Assembly: GCA_964367945.1 (NCBI GenBank)
Contig: CAYIZZ010000001.1
Location: 1 to 64,000, forward strand
DNA: 64,000 nt
Direction: 5' to 3'
Source: JAAYCI01 sp964367945
GTDB lineage: Bacteria > Bacillota > Clostridia > Oscillospirales > Ruminococcaceae
The notes below the pieces were generated by a model. The model ran no database searches and was not told the origin of the DNA. It was given only the letters and a program-made list of their open reading frames with translations. The translations under genes and the position numbers were made by a program. Below, piece by piece: positions 51,334 through 59,660 of this stretch. Each line of letters starts with the position of its first letter. Positions within the stretch are counted from its first letter, which is position 1.

Positions 51334-52322
51334 TAAACTTCACCATCCGTTCTTTGCAATAGTTTTTTTGATAATGCACTTAATGTGTCGCGGTGTTTGC
51401 CTTGAACATAGTAGCCTTCGCCGCCATCGGCAACAGTTCGGGCCATGATGGTTTTCCAGGGTCTGAAATAGTATCGTGCATCTGTTTTCTTTGGCTCTTC
51501 GTTTATATCAAGTCCCTCAAGCGGCAATAAGTCAAACACAGTTGTTGTGAATTTTGTGATTTTCTCATTGTTTTGGTGTGCCACATTTCTTGCCATGGAT
51601 AAAGCTTTTAGATACACCTCAGGCCCTATAACGGCAGAACCGAAGTTCAAAAACACGCCGTTTTCCAGGTTTTGAATACTTTTTGCATAGATTAAAAAGT
51701 CTGTGTAAGATGTCTGGCCTATGGCCGCACCGTCACAATTGGGTTGTTCGTGCACAATATCACAGCCAATACCCACATGAACAGTGACAGGTACTTGGTT
51801 CTTATATCCCGCCGCAAGTAAACTATATTTTGAAAACTTGAAATTATTATCTTCAATAAATTTGCCCGCAGACTCGCCAAAACCCAGCCCTTGTTTTGCG
51901 CCTTCAATAACAGCAGTGTTTAGCAGTCCGTCTTCTTGCCATAGGCCAAACTGACCCTCGCTGATATATTTTGCAACACTTTCGGTGGTGGCGCCTATTT
52001 CGGCAAACTCAAAATCATGTATAGCGCCTGCTCCGTTTAAAGCAAAATGGGTTATATAGCCTTTCTCCATTAGCTTTATTAAATACGGAGCCATGCCGCT
52101 ACGTAAAACATGTGCACCCATCATCACTATAACGGCGGCGTTTTTTTCTCGGGCTTCAATTATTCTGTCGGCCAAAATATCGATTGTGGGATGAGAAAAA
52201 TCACATGTGTCGTTTGACGGGTCTACCATTACGCTGATATCTAAATCGTGTATTCTGTCGCTGATAGGCAATAAGTTCAGCTTGCTTGTATCAAATTTTT
52301 CAAAAGGCAAAATAGTCTCCAA
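51333..52322 (-). CDS. Deoxyhypusine-synthase-fold protein of unknown function
   Basis: The 329-residue protein looks like the deoxyhypusine synthase family: VIVMMGAHVLRSG and HFALNGAGAIHDFEFA near 105, VHVGIGCDIVHEQP near 190, FLNFGSAVIGPEVYLKA, and a C-terminal RPWKTIMART whose Lys is at the place of the catalytic Lys in WGKI of true synthases. That fold binds NAD. Bacteria have no eIF5A, and the neighbours are sugar enzymes, so a sugar-related NAD-dependent reaction is more likely than protein or polyamine modification. Fold assignment is by eye only. Confidence 0.6.
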   Translation of the reverse strand: METILPFEKFDTSKLNLLPISDRIHDLDISVMVDPSNDTCDFSHPTIDILADRIIEAREKNAAVIVMMGAHVLRSGMAPYLIKLMEKGYITHFALNGAGAIHDFEFAEIGATTESVAKYISEGQFGLWQEDGLLNTAVIEGAKQGLGFGESAGKFIEDNNFKFSKYSLLAAGYKNQVPVTVHVGIGCDIVHEQPNCDGAAIGQTSYTDFLIYAKSIQNLENGVFLNFGSAVIGPEVYLKALSMARNVAHQNNEKITKFTTTVFDLLPLEGLDINEEPKKTDARYYFRPWKTIMARTVADGGEGYYVQGKHRDTLSALSKKLLQRTDGEV

Positions 52323-52368
52323 TCTGCCACTAAATAAATCATGTATTTGTGTGTGGCGCTTTATTTTT

Positions 52369-53199
52369 TTAGAATAAGTAGTCCATCAGTTCTTGAGTAT
52401 TTGTAAAGTCGGGTATAATAATATCCGCGCCGGAAGAAGTGAGCCTGTCTACCTTCCACTCATCAAATCCCCATCGGTTTTGCTCGTCAGTAGCAACACC
52501 ACAGGCGAACCCATCAACAGATTTGAGATTTTCTATTTCAACATATCCATCGCCGAAACCTAATAACTCACTTCCGCTTAAATTGTTATCTTTTATAATT
52601 TTATCTATTATCATCTTTTTTGAAAAAGTCTTATAATCTGTTTGCGCACCGTATATATGGTTCTTGAAATATTTTGTAACACCCAGAAGTTCTGCTTCTT
52701 GCTTCACATACACCTCGTCTGTGCCACTTGCAAGATACATTGTCACACCTTGTTCTTTGAGCGCATCAAGAAGCTCAATCGAGCCGGGCACCACGTGATC
52801 TTTGATATTTTCGCTACCACTTTCCAGACCTTTTATTCTATTTTTGATTTTTTCCGTTAGCCTTGCGTGATATTCATCTTTATAGTCTTGTGCTTCTAGC
52901 GGTGTTCCGCCAAGCTTTTCAATTTCCTTTTGAAGCTGAAAGCATTGGTAAATTGTTTGCTTTCCGGTGTTCAAAAAAATAAAATCGGTTGCGAGTTTTT
53001 TTAGCTCTTTTTTTTCGATATCTTTTCCTTTAGGTGTGTTTTGAAGCTCATCCGTAAAATAAGGTATCATTATTTTTTGCCAGCCCTCACGTATAAGGCT
53101 GATTGTACCATCAAAATCAAATATAACATGCTTAAATTCGCCGGTTTTTGCATCTTTATTGGTTTTTATAATTTCCCACTTGAAATCTTCTTGCTTCAT
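52369..53199 (-). CDS. HAD-family hydrolase (probable sugar phosphatase)
   Basis: The 276-residue protein has HAD motif I VIFDFDGTISL near residue 27, an alpha-helical cap (about 45-130), motif II YLASGTDE near 160, a Lys in motif III and GFGDGYVEI near 218 as motif IV. These motifs fit a phosphosugar phosphatase or phosphomutase. It is the first gene of the leftward operon with AAGGAG before the ATG and a consensus promoter shared with the ROK regulator on the other strand. Confidence 0.85.
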   Translation of the reverse strand: MKQEDFKWEIIKTNKDAKTGEFKHVIFDFDGTISLIREGWQKIMIPYFTDELQNTPKGKDIEKKELKKLATDFIFLNTGKQTIYQCFQLQKEIEKLGGTPLEAQDYKDEYHARLTEKIKNRIKGLESGSENIKDHVVPGSIELLDALKEQGVTMYLASGTDEVYVKQEAELLGVTKYFKNHIYGAQTDYKTFSKKMIIDKIIKDNNLSGSELLGFGDGYVEIENLKSVDGFACGVATDEQNRWGFDEWKVDRLTSSGADIIIPDFTNTQELMDYLF

Positions 53200-53223
53200 T
53201 CGGTTACTCCTTATAGTTTGTGT

Positions 53224-53252
53224 TTGACAAATATACTGTTTTTAGTCATAAT
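53224..53252 (+). promoter_or_regulatory. Promoter of the ROK regulator
   Basis: TTGACA (53224-53229), 17 bp, CATAAT (53247-53252). Its -10 box touches that of the divergent promoter. Confidence 0.7.
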
Positions 53253-53265
53253 GTATTATAATACA
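53252..53265. promoter_or_regulatory. Palindromic operator candidate at divergent promoters
   Basis: TGTATTATAATACA is a perfect 14-bp palindrome that covers the leftward -10 box and adjoins the rightward one. A bound dimer would shut both promoters. The adjacent ROK-type repressor is the obvious candidate. Confidence 0.6.
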
Positions 53266-53283
53266 ATGAAATCAAAATTGCAA
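53255..53283 (-). promoter_or_regulatory. Promoter of the leftward sugar operon
   Basis: Minus strand: TTGCAA (53278-53283), 17 bp, TATAAT (53255-53260). Confidence 0.75.
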
Positions 53284-53332
53284 ACTTTTTTCTAATTAAG
53301 AAATAAGTTTTTTGTTTTTAATAAGGAGTGCT

Positions 53333-54502
53333 ATGGCTTCTCTTAGTTTAGTGAAAAAACAAAATACAGTGCGTATATTAAAAGCAATGCGGCTCAACCC
53401 CAAGTGCACAAAGCCGCTTTTACAACAAAAGTGTGAGCTTACAGCTTCCACCGTACATGGCATAATCAGCCAGCTTGAAGAGAAAAAGGTTATACAATGT
53501 TACGGAAATTCCCATTCAAATGGTGGAAGAAAGGCGTCAATATATAGAATAAATCCTGAATATAAATATATAATTAGTGTTTGCGTTAGAATGCATGTTA
53601 TTAAAATTGAAATTTTGGACTTTAATTTTAAAATCATTCAGCAGAATACTGTCAATAATAATTTGAAAACACAATCAGTGGACTCAACAATAAAGAAAAT
53701 AGTTAAACATTGTAATACTGCAATAAAAAAGTGTGAGGATTTGGGCAAAAATATATCAGGGGTAGGTGTGACAATTCCCGGCCCTGTTGACAGTGAAAAA
53801 GGTGTCGTTTTAAGTATTCCCGGGACAACGCAATGGGTTAATATTGACCTAAAAAAACACCTAGCCAGTAACATCGATGCTAATATCACTGTGGAAAAAG
53901 ACTTGAATGCAGGGATGAAATATTTACTATATCATAGTGGGTTCGCGAAAAACAAGTCCACGGTATGCTTATCTGTGTGTGACGGTATTGCAGCTGGGAT
54001 ATTGATAGGAAACAGCATTTATGCGGGGGTACACTCGTTAGCAGGAGAACTTGGCCACATATCAATGCCTTACGAGGGAAGGAAATGCCACTGCGGAAAC
54101 ACTGACTGCCTAGAGTTATATGCTTCAGATGTAGGTGTTTTAAACTTATACAACGAAAAGCAAGCGCCTGAAAATAAACTTGATAATATCTTGCAGCTAA
54201 TAGCAAAAGCACAAAGCGGTGACGCAGTTGCAAATGAAATTTTTCGCAATGCAACTAAATTTTTAACACAAGCTATTTTCAATATTATTTTAACGTATGA
54301 TCCTAATGAAATCTTAATTAGTTGTAGCTGGATATATTTGTTTGACACTATTTTTTTCGAGCAACTGGATAATCACGTGAAAAATAGTGTGTTTTCTGCT
54401 TACGGAGATATAAATATAAACATCATTAACATTGACAATTTTTACACGCTTGGCTCGGGCGCAATGGTGGCATTTAAAGAACTTGATTTTTCACTTGTAT
54501 AA
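53333..54502 (+). CDS. ROK-family transcriptional regulator (NagC/XylR type)
   Basis: The start is the ATG at 53333 (389 residues), 5 nt after AAGGAG. An N-terminal winged helix (about 5-65, TKPLLQQKCELTASTVHGIISQLEEKKVI) precedes a ROK domain with GVTIPGPVDSEKG near 145 and the zinc motif CHCGNTDCLELYAS near 253. The Asp of the kinase active site reads EKDLNAG, where kinases have NDxNA, so it is a sensor and not an enzyme. It diverges from the five-gene operon and probably represses it until a sugar binds. Confidence 0.88.
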   Translation: MASLSLVKKQNTVRILKAMRLNPKCTKPLLQQKCELTASTVHGIISQLEEKKVIQCYGNSHSNGGRKASIYRINPEYKYIISVCVRMHVIKIEILDFNFKIIQQNTVNNNLKTQSVDSTIKKIVKHCNTAIKKCEDLGKNISGVGVTIPGPVDSEKGVVLSIPGTTQWVNIDLKKHLASNIDANITVEKDLNAGMKYLLYHSGFAKNKSTVCLSVCDGIAAGILIGNSIYAGVHSLAGELGHISMPYEGRKCHCGNTDCLELYASDVGVLNLYNEKQAPENKLDNILQLIAKAQSGDAVANEIFRNATKFLTQAIFNIILTYDPNEILISCSWIYLFDTIFFEQLDNHVKNSVFSAYGDININIINIDNFYTLGSGAMVAFKELDFSLV

Positions 54503-54554
54503 TTAGCACAAACATATGATTCAAAAATATATTAATAATACGAGAGGTATTTAT

Positions 54555-55583
54555 ATGGCAAACAGTAAATGTGTAGGACAGATAGACGGCAAAGACATTC
54601 ATTTGGTTACGTTGTGTGATGGGCATGGCTCGCAAGTAGAGCTGCTTTCATTTGGTGCGCTGATATACTCACTTTCAGTGCCTGACAAAAACGGTAAGCT
54701 GCTGGATGTGTGTTTGGGATATGAGGATATAGAAAGCTACAAGCAAAATGACCCTTCTTTTGGAATCAGCGTAGGACGGTGTGCAGGACGTATTAAAAAC
54801 GCAGAATTTTCCTTGCACGATAAAGTGTGGACACTTTCAAAAAGCGATGGGCCAAACCATATTCACGGTGGTTTTTTGGGCTTTGGCAGAAGGGTGTGGG
54901 ATGTGTCTGTACAAGATGAAACGGTCACGTTTTCCATTAATTCACCACATGGAGAAGAGGGATATCCCGGCACGGTAAAGGCGTCGGTGTCGTATCGGTT
55001 TTCAGCGCCGGGCTGTCTGGAAATAAGCTATGAGGCGAAAACAGACATGGCAACGCCGATAAGTTTGACTAATCACAGCTATTTCAATCTTTGTGGTCAT
55101 GACAGCGGAAAAATAAACGAGCAGTATGTGTCTGTGTGTGCCGACAGCTACACCAAAAGTGATGCAGAAAACATCACAACAGGCGAAATTTCCGCAGTGG
55201 AAGGTACACCATTAGACTTACGCAAAGCGAAAAAACTCGGGCCAATGCTTGCGCATGAAGATTTGCAATCAACAAAAGGCATTGACCACAACTTTGTAAT
55301 TTCAGAAAAAGAAGATAAGCCAATTGCCGGCCTATATAGCGAAATAAGCGGAATTTGCTTAGAAGTGTACACAAGCATGCCGGGCGTACAAGTGTACACA
55401 GCAGGATTCTTAAATACCACAGGCGGAAAAGGTGGTGCTTGCTATGGCATGCATGATGGCATTTGCTTTGAGACACAACACTATCCAAACGCCGTAAATC
55501 ACCCACATTTTCCGTCGCCTATACTACAGCCAAAAGATGTGTATTCGCACAAAACGTCATTTTGCTTTTCTGTAAAAGATTAA
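54555..55583 (+). CDS. Aldose 1-epimerase (galactose mutarotase type)
   Basis: The start is the ATG at 54555 (342 residues) with GAGAGGT upstream. The catalytic residues can be placed: His in GPNHIHGG near 96, His in LTNHSYFNL near 173 and the general-base Glu in CFETQHYPNAVNH near 310. It interconverts alpha and beta anomers of an aldose, which indicates that the regulon handles a free reducing sugar. It follows the ROK regulator closely. Confidence 0.92.
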   Translation: MANSKCVGQIDGKDIHLVTLCDGHGSQVELLSFGALIYSLSVPDKNGKLLDVCLGYEDIESYKQNDPSFGISVGRCAGRIKNAEFSLHDKVWTLSKSDGPNHIHGGFLGFGRRVWDVSVQDETVTFSINSPHGEEGYPGTVKASVSYRFSAPGCLEISYEAKTDMATPISLTNHSYFNLCGHDSGKINEQYVSVCADSYTKSDAENITTGEISAVEGTPLDLRKAKKLGPMLAHEDLQSTKGIDHNFVISEKEDKPIAGLYSEISGICLEVYTSMPGVQVYTAGFLNTTGGKGGACYGMHDGICFETQHYPNAVNHPHFPSPILQPKDVYSHKTSFCFSVKD

Positions 55584-55621
55584 AAGAGAGCTTCAAATAA
55601 GTACATTAGCCATAGATTTTT

Positions 55622-55650
55622 CAGGTTGCTGCCAAAGCAACCTGTTTTTA
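55622..55650 (+). terminator. Terminator after the aldose epimerase
   Basis: CAGGTTGCT and AGCAACCTG flank GCCAA; GTTTTTA follows. Confidence 0.85.
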
Positions 55651-55736
55651 TTTGTACGTATATGTATTTTGGGGTCGATTTTTACATGAACAAAATAATA
55701 CATAATTTATACATAATGTTTGTGCATGTTGCATAT

Positions 55737-55809
55737 TGAAAAGGATTACAGCATTTGCTAAACTATTAATCACCGACACTGAAAAGGATTACATAGCAAA
55801 AGGATTATA
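55737..55809 (+). repeat. Three copies of AAAAGGATTA before the LacI gene
   Basis: TGAAAAGGATTACA occurs at 55737-55750 and 55780-55793, and AAAAGGATTATA at 55798-55809, where it serves as the ribosome-binding site of the LacI gene. The purpose of the other two is unknown. Confidence 0.7.
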
Positions 55810-55812
55810 TAA

Positions 55813-56823
55813 ATGGCGAATATTGAAGACGTAGCTAGAAAGGCAAATGTATCGGTCGCTACAGTATCAAGAGTGATGAATGGTAGCACATTGGTGGCAG
55901 AAGCTACGTCGATAAGAGTTAAGAAAGCGGTTCAAGAATTATCTTACGTACCAAACCAGCAAGCACGAAACCTGAGAAAAAATGTAAGCAGGACGATACT
56001 GGTATTACTACCGAATATAACAAACCCTTATTATGCAAATGTTTTTTCGGGTATAAATGATAAGGCGCAAAAACTGGGATATAGTTTATATCTTTGCAGT
56101 ACTGAAAACAGGGATGCGGAAGAGCTGATAAGTGACGCCATAGAAAACAGAAAAGCCGACGGGGCGATTTTGCTGTTTATAGGCTATGACGAGGATTGGC
56201 TACAAAAATACAGTCCGAACTTTCCTGTGGTGCAGTGTTGCGAATATTCAAAAGTCGAGGGTATTCCACGTGTTTCGGTAGACAACTACAAAGCAGGCAA
56301 AGAAGTAACAGAGTATTTTATAACACTTGGTTACAGCAAAATAGGTATGATTTCAGCGAAAAACACGGCTGTTTCTACTATTCAGCGTATGAAGGGGTAT
56401 AAAGAGGCGCTTGAAAGCAACGGAATTGAGTTTAATGAAGACTATGTTGCTTATGCCGATGGTGATTACGACTATATAAGCAGTGTGACTGCAGCAAAGA
56501 AAGTGTTGATGAAAAAAGATAGGCCGGATGCATTGTTTTGCATAGGAGACTCTGTTGCGATGGCTGCGGTTGTTGCCGCTTCAGAGATAGGGCTATCTGT
56601 TCCGGACGATGTTTCTATAATAGGGTTTGACGATATTGTTTACACAAAAATGATTCACCCGTATTTAACAACTGTTGTGCAGCCTTGCCGGAATTTGGGC
56701 AAGCGCTCAACAGAAATATTGGATAAGTTAATTAAAGGGGAAAAGCTAAAAAACGAGGCTGTTACACTACCTCATGGATTTGTAGTAAGGGAGTCCACGC
56801 GTCCTTACGAAAATAATAAATGA
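55813..56823 (+). CDS. LacI-family transcriptional regulator
   Basis: The 336-residue protein has a LacI helix-turn-helix and hinge (IEDVARKANVSVATVSRVMNG, split at residue 22) and a periplasmic-binding-protein-like sensor domain with ITNPYYANVFSGI near 76 and SIIGFDDIVYTKMIHPYLTTV near 275. It probably senses a sugar and controls the importer genes that follow directly. It is the second regulator of the region, next to the ROK protein. Confidence 0.92.
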   Translation: MANIEDVARKANVSVATVSRVMNGSTLVAEATSIRVKKAVQELSYVPNQQARNLRKNVSRTILVLLPNITNPYYANVFSGINDKAQKLGYSLYLCSTENRDAEELISDAIENRKADGAILLFIGYDEDWLQKYSPNFPVVQCCEYSKVEGIPRVSVDNYKAGKEVTEYFITLGYSKIGMISAKNTAVSTIQRMKGYKEALESNGIEFNEDYVAYADGDYDYISSVTAAKKVLMKKDRPDALFCIGDSVAMAAVVAASEIGLSVPDDVSIIGFDDIVYTKMIHPYLTTVVQPCRNLGKRSTEILDKLIKGEKLKNEAVTLPHGFVVRESTRPYENNK

Positions 56824-56872
56824 TTTTTCAGCTAAAATGGCTGTAAAAATAAAAAAATTAGGAGAAGAAGAA

Positions 56873-58000
56873 ATGAAAAAGTATTTAGCACTTGTACTGG
56901 CACTTGTACTATTGGTTACACTTTTGGCTGCCTGTGGTGGCAGCGAAGCTGAAGCACCTGCTGAGTCTGCAGCACCTGCATCATCCGCTGCACCTGCTGC
57001 TTCCGAGGCTGAAGAAGAGACCGAAATGTCCGGCAGCTATAAAGTTGCATTAGTTGTACTTTCGGGTACACATGGTTTCACAGGCGAGTCCCTAAGACAT
57101 GCTGAAATGCAAGCCGATGCCATCATGGAAGAATACGACAATGTAGAAGTTGTTGTAAAGAATGCTGGCGAAGCTGCAGGCCAAATCACTGAGATTGAAA
57201 ACCTAATTGCAGGTGGCGATCTTGATGCTATCATGTTGTGGCCTACAGAAGGCGAAGCATTGCGCTCTGCTGCACAAACAATTGTTGACGCAGGCATCCA
57301 ACTGGTTGTTTATGATCGTTTGATCGAAGACTTTGATGGTCTTACCGGCCAAATGATGGGCGACAACGTTGCTATCGGTGAAGAGATGGGCGTTTATCTG
57401 AACGAGTACTTTGCAGATGCTGAAGAAGTAAACTACCTTCGTTTTGTGGGCGATAGCTCAACAGTTACCGGCCAACGTTCAGGCGGTATGGACGAAGTGA
57501 TTGACGCAAAATTCATGCAAGAAAACGAAACTTTCGTTACCGACTGGTCATCTGAAAAAGCTCAAGAGCAAATGGAAGACTGGCTGAATGCTCAACCCAA
57601 CGAAACCATCGAAGCTTTAGACTTGATCGTTACACACGACGATGAAATCGTAGATGGCTTGATGAATGCACTTGATGCATATGCAGGCACTGCTGAACTA
57701 AACATTCAATTGATAACTTCAGTAGGCGGCCGTGAAAACACCATGGAAAAATTTGAAAACACCGAATTGGATGTTAAATTTGTAACATGGTTCTTCGCAC
57801 CTTCCTTCATCCGTGAGTGCGTAGACTTTACAGTTGAAAGCGCAATGGGCGTTCCTTTCAGCGGAACAGCTGTTGAAGAAGACGGCATCTACCTGATTCC
57901 TTCTTTCTCCATCAGTAACGCAGGCGGCTCTGACTATGACTTTGATGCATACAGAGCAAGCGAAGCATATGAAGTTAGATACTCTATTGGCGACTTCTAA
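56873..58000 (+). CDS. Sugar ABC transporter substrate-binding lipoprotein (ribose-type)
   Basis: The start is the ATG at 56873 (375 residues), after AGGAGAAG. The signal peptide ends in lipobox LLAAC, followed by an Ala/Pro/Glu-rich linker (about 22-55). The rest is a two-lobe periplasmic-binding domain of the ribose type, with IENLIAGGDLDAIMLWP near 115. It carries a sugar or polyol to the RbsA/RbsC-like components downstream. The ligand is not readable from sequence. Confidence 0.9.
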   Translation: MKKYLALVLALVLLVTLLAACGGSEAEAPAESAAPASSAAPAASEAEEETEMSGSYKVALVVLSGTHGFTGESLRHAEMQADAIMEEYDNVEVVVKNAGEAAGQITEIENLIAGGDLDAIMLWPTEGEALRSAAQTIVDAGIQLVVYDRLIEDFDGLTGQMMGDNVAIGEEMGVYLNEYFADAEEVNYLRFVGDSSTVTGQRSGGMDEVIDAKFMQENETFVTDWSSEKAQEQMEDWLNAQPNETIEALDLIVTHDDEIVDGLMNALDAYAGTAELNIQLITSVGGRENTMEKFENTELDVKFVTWFFAPSFIRECVDFTVESAMGVPFSGTAVEEDGIYLIPSFSISNAGGSDYDFDAYRASEAYEVRYSIGDF

Positions 58001-58027
58001 TATGTAGTTTTAAAGTTTTACATTGTA

Positions 58028-58063
58028 CAGACAGGGTCGGTAGATTGTCGCCGACCCTGTCTG
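58028..58063 (+). promoter_or_regulatory. Stem-loop between binding-protein and ATPase genes
   Basis: CAGACAGGGTCGG (58028-58040) pairs perfectly with CCGACCCTGTCTG (58051-58063) around a 10-nt loop; ATTTTAAAA follows. As in the peptide importer, it probably lowers expression of the membrane parts or protects the upstream mRNA. Confidence 0.75.
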
Positions 58064-58154
58064 ATTTTAAAAAACATTCAGATTAACCTAGAACAAATAG
58101 TAGACCATAAACGTAAAAGATAAATAGCAAGTGATATGAAAGGAATCCACTGTC

Positions 58155-59654
58155 ATGCGCTTAGAGATGAAAAACATTGTGATGGAATTCGGCCCGGTTA
58201 GGGCGGTAGATAATGTTGATTTAACCATAAACCCCGGAGAAATAGTTGGGTTATTGGGTGAAAATGGAGCGGGAAAATCCACCCTTATGAATGTATTGGC
58301 CGGCGTTTACACACCCGTTTCCGGTAAGATTATAATTGACGGCAAGGAAGTTTCTATGCGCGGTGTTCGCACGGCAAGCCGAAATGGAATTCGCTTTATA
58401 CATCAGGAATTGAACCTATGTAACGACTTGAAAGTTTTTGAAAATATGTTTTTAGGCGAAGAGATTTTGTCTGGAAAAACATTTTTAAATAAAGCTACTA
58501 TGATTAATAAATGTGCAGAAGTTTTTGCCCGAATGAAAGTGGATATCGATCCTCTTAAAACAGTGAATGAGCTGCCTGCTGCTGAAAAACAACTTGTTGA
58601 AATAGGCAAAGCATTGTTGTTTCATTCCGAGCTGATTATTATGGACGAGCCGTCTACTTCGCTTTCAACTTCTGAAGTTGAAAATCTTTTTGAAATAATG
58701 CGCAATCTCAAAAAAGAGAATGTTAGCTTTATTTATATTTCGCATAAAATGCCCGAGCTTTTTGAAATATGTGATATTTATTATGTTCTTTGTGACGGAA
58801 AGCTTGTTTCAAACGGAAAATTCGCAGATGTTGGAGAAGACGAAATAACTGAAATGATGATTGGTCATAATCTTCAATCAGATGAGTTTGAAAATCACAC
58901 TTACCACGCCACAGACGAGGTTTTTTTATCTGTAGAAAACCTGAAATGTGGTGAGTTGCAAGATTTGTCTTTTGATCTACATAAAGGAGAAATACTTGCA
59001 GTAACCGGTTTGCAAGGCTCAGGACGAGACGCCTTGGCAGATGCGCTATTTGGAGTAGAAGCATTTTCCGGCAAAATCACTATTAAAGGAACAAAGATGC
59101 CAAATACCGCAGGCGACAGCGCTGTTAGATTTTTCATGAAGCGCGGTGTTGGAATGGTTCCAAGGATGCGTCCGGAGCGAGGAATACATAACGACTTATC
59201 GGTTCAAGATAACTTGTCTATGGGCTACTTAAACGCCAAGATGAAAAAACTATTTATAAGCTCAAAAGAAGAAAAAGAACGGTTTTTAAGGCAACAAAAA
59301 GCTATGAGTATTAAGGTTTCAGATATGCGAAACTTAATCACTTCACTTTCCGGTGGTAACCAGCAAAAGGTTATTTTAGGCAAGTGGCTGGAAACCGATG
59401 CAGATGTGCTTTTACTGGATAATCCCACACAGGGTATTGATGTGGGTACAAAATTTGAGATATATCATTTGATTTTAAGGCTGGCTAAGGCCGGTAAAGC
59501 AATAATTATATTCAGCCCGGAATACCAGGAAATTCGTAAAGTTGCAGACTCTTGCATTGTTCTTTATAAAGGGGAATGTAGCGCACGATTAGACAGAGAA
59601 AATCTTACTGAGAAAAATGTGATGTATTATTCTACCGGAGCAAACTTGGGGTGA
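58155..59654 (+). CDS. Sugar ABC transporter ATP-binding protein (RbsA/MglA type)
   Basis: The 499-residue protein has two ABC domains. The first has Walker A GENGAGKST near 37 and IMDEPSTSLSTSE. The second has the degenerate Walker A GLQGSGRD and signature SLSGGNQQKVILGKWL near 395, the standard RbsA/MglA pattern. The expected signature in the first domain is changed (ELPAAEKQLVEI), also usual for this class. It powers the importer together with the next gene. Confidence 0.95.
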   Translation: MRLEMKNIVMEFGPVRAVDNVDLTINPGEIVGLLGENGAGKSTLMNVLAGVYTPVSGKIIIDGKEVSMRGVRTASRNGIRFIHQELNLCNDLKVFENMFLGEEILSGKTFLNKATMINKCAEVFARMKVDIDPLKTVNELPAAEKQLVEIGKALLFHSELIIMDEPSTSLSTSEVENLFEIMRNLKKENVSFIYISHKMPELFEICDIYYVLCDGKLVSNGKFADVGEDEITEMMIGHNLQSDEFENHTYHATDEVFLSVENLKCGELQDLSFDLHKGEILAVTGLQGSGRDALADALFGVEAFSGKITIKGTKMPNTAGDSAVRFFMKRGVGMVPRMRPERGIHNDLSVQDNLSMGYLNAKMKKLFISSKEEKERFLRQQKAMSIKVSDMRNLITSLSGGNQQKVILGKWLETDADVLLLDNPTQGIDVGTKFEIYHLILRLAKAGKAIIIFSPEYQEIRKVADSCIVLYKGECSARLDRENLTEKNVMYYSTGANLG

Positions 59655-59660
59655 TTAAAA

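Noticed and set aside
51333..52322. True deoxyhypusine synthase
   Set aside because: Bacteria lack the eIF5A substrate and the surrounding genes act on sugars; only the fold is suggested.
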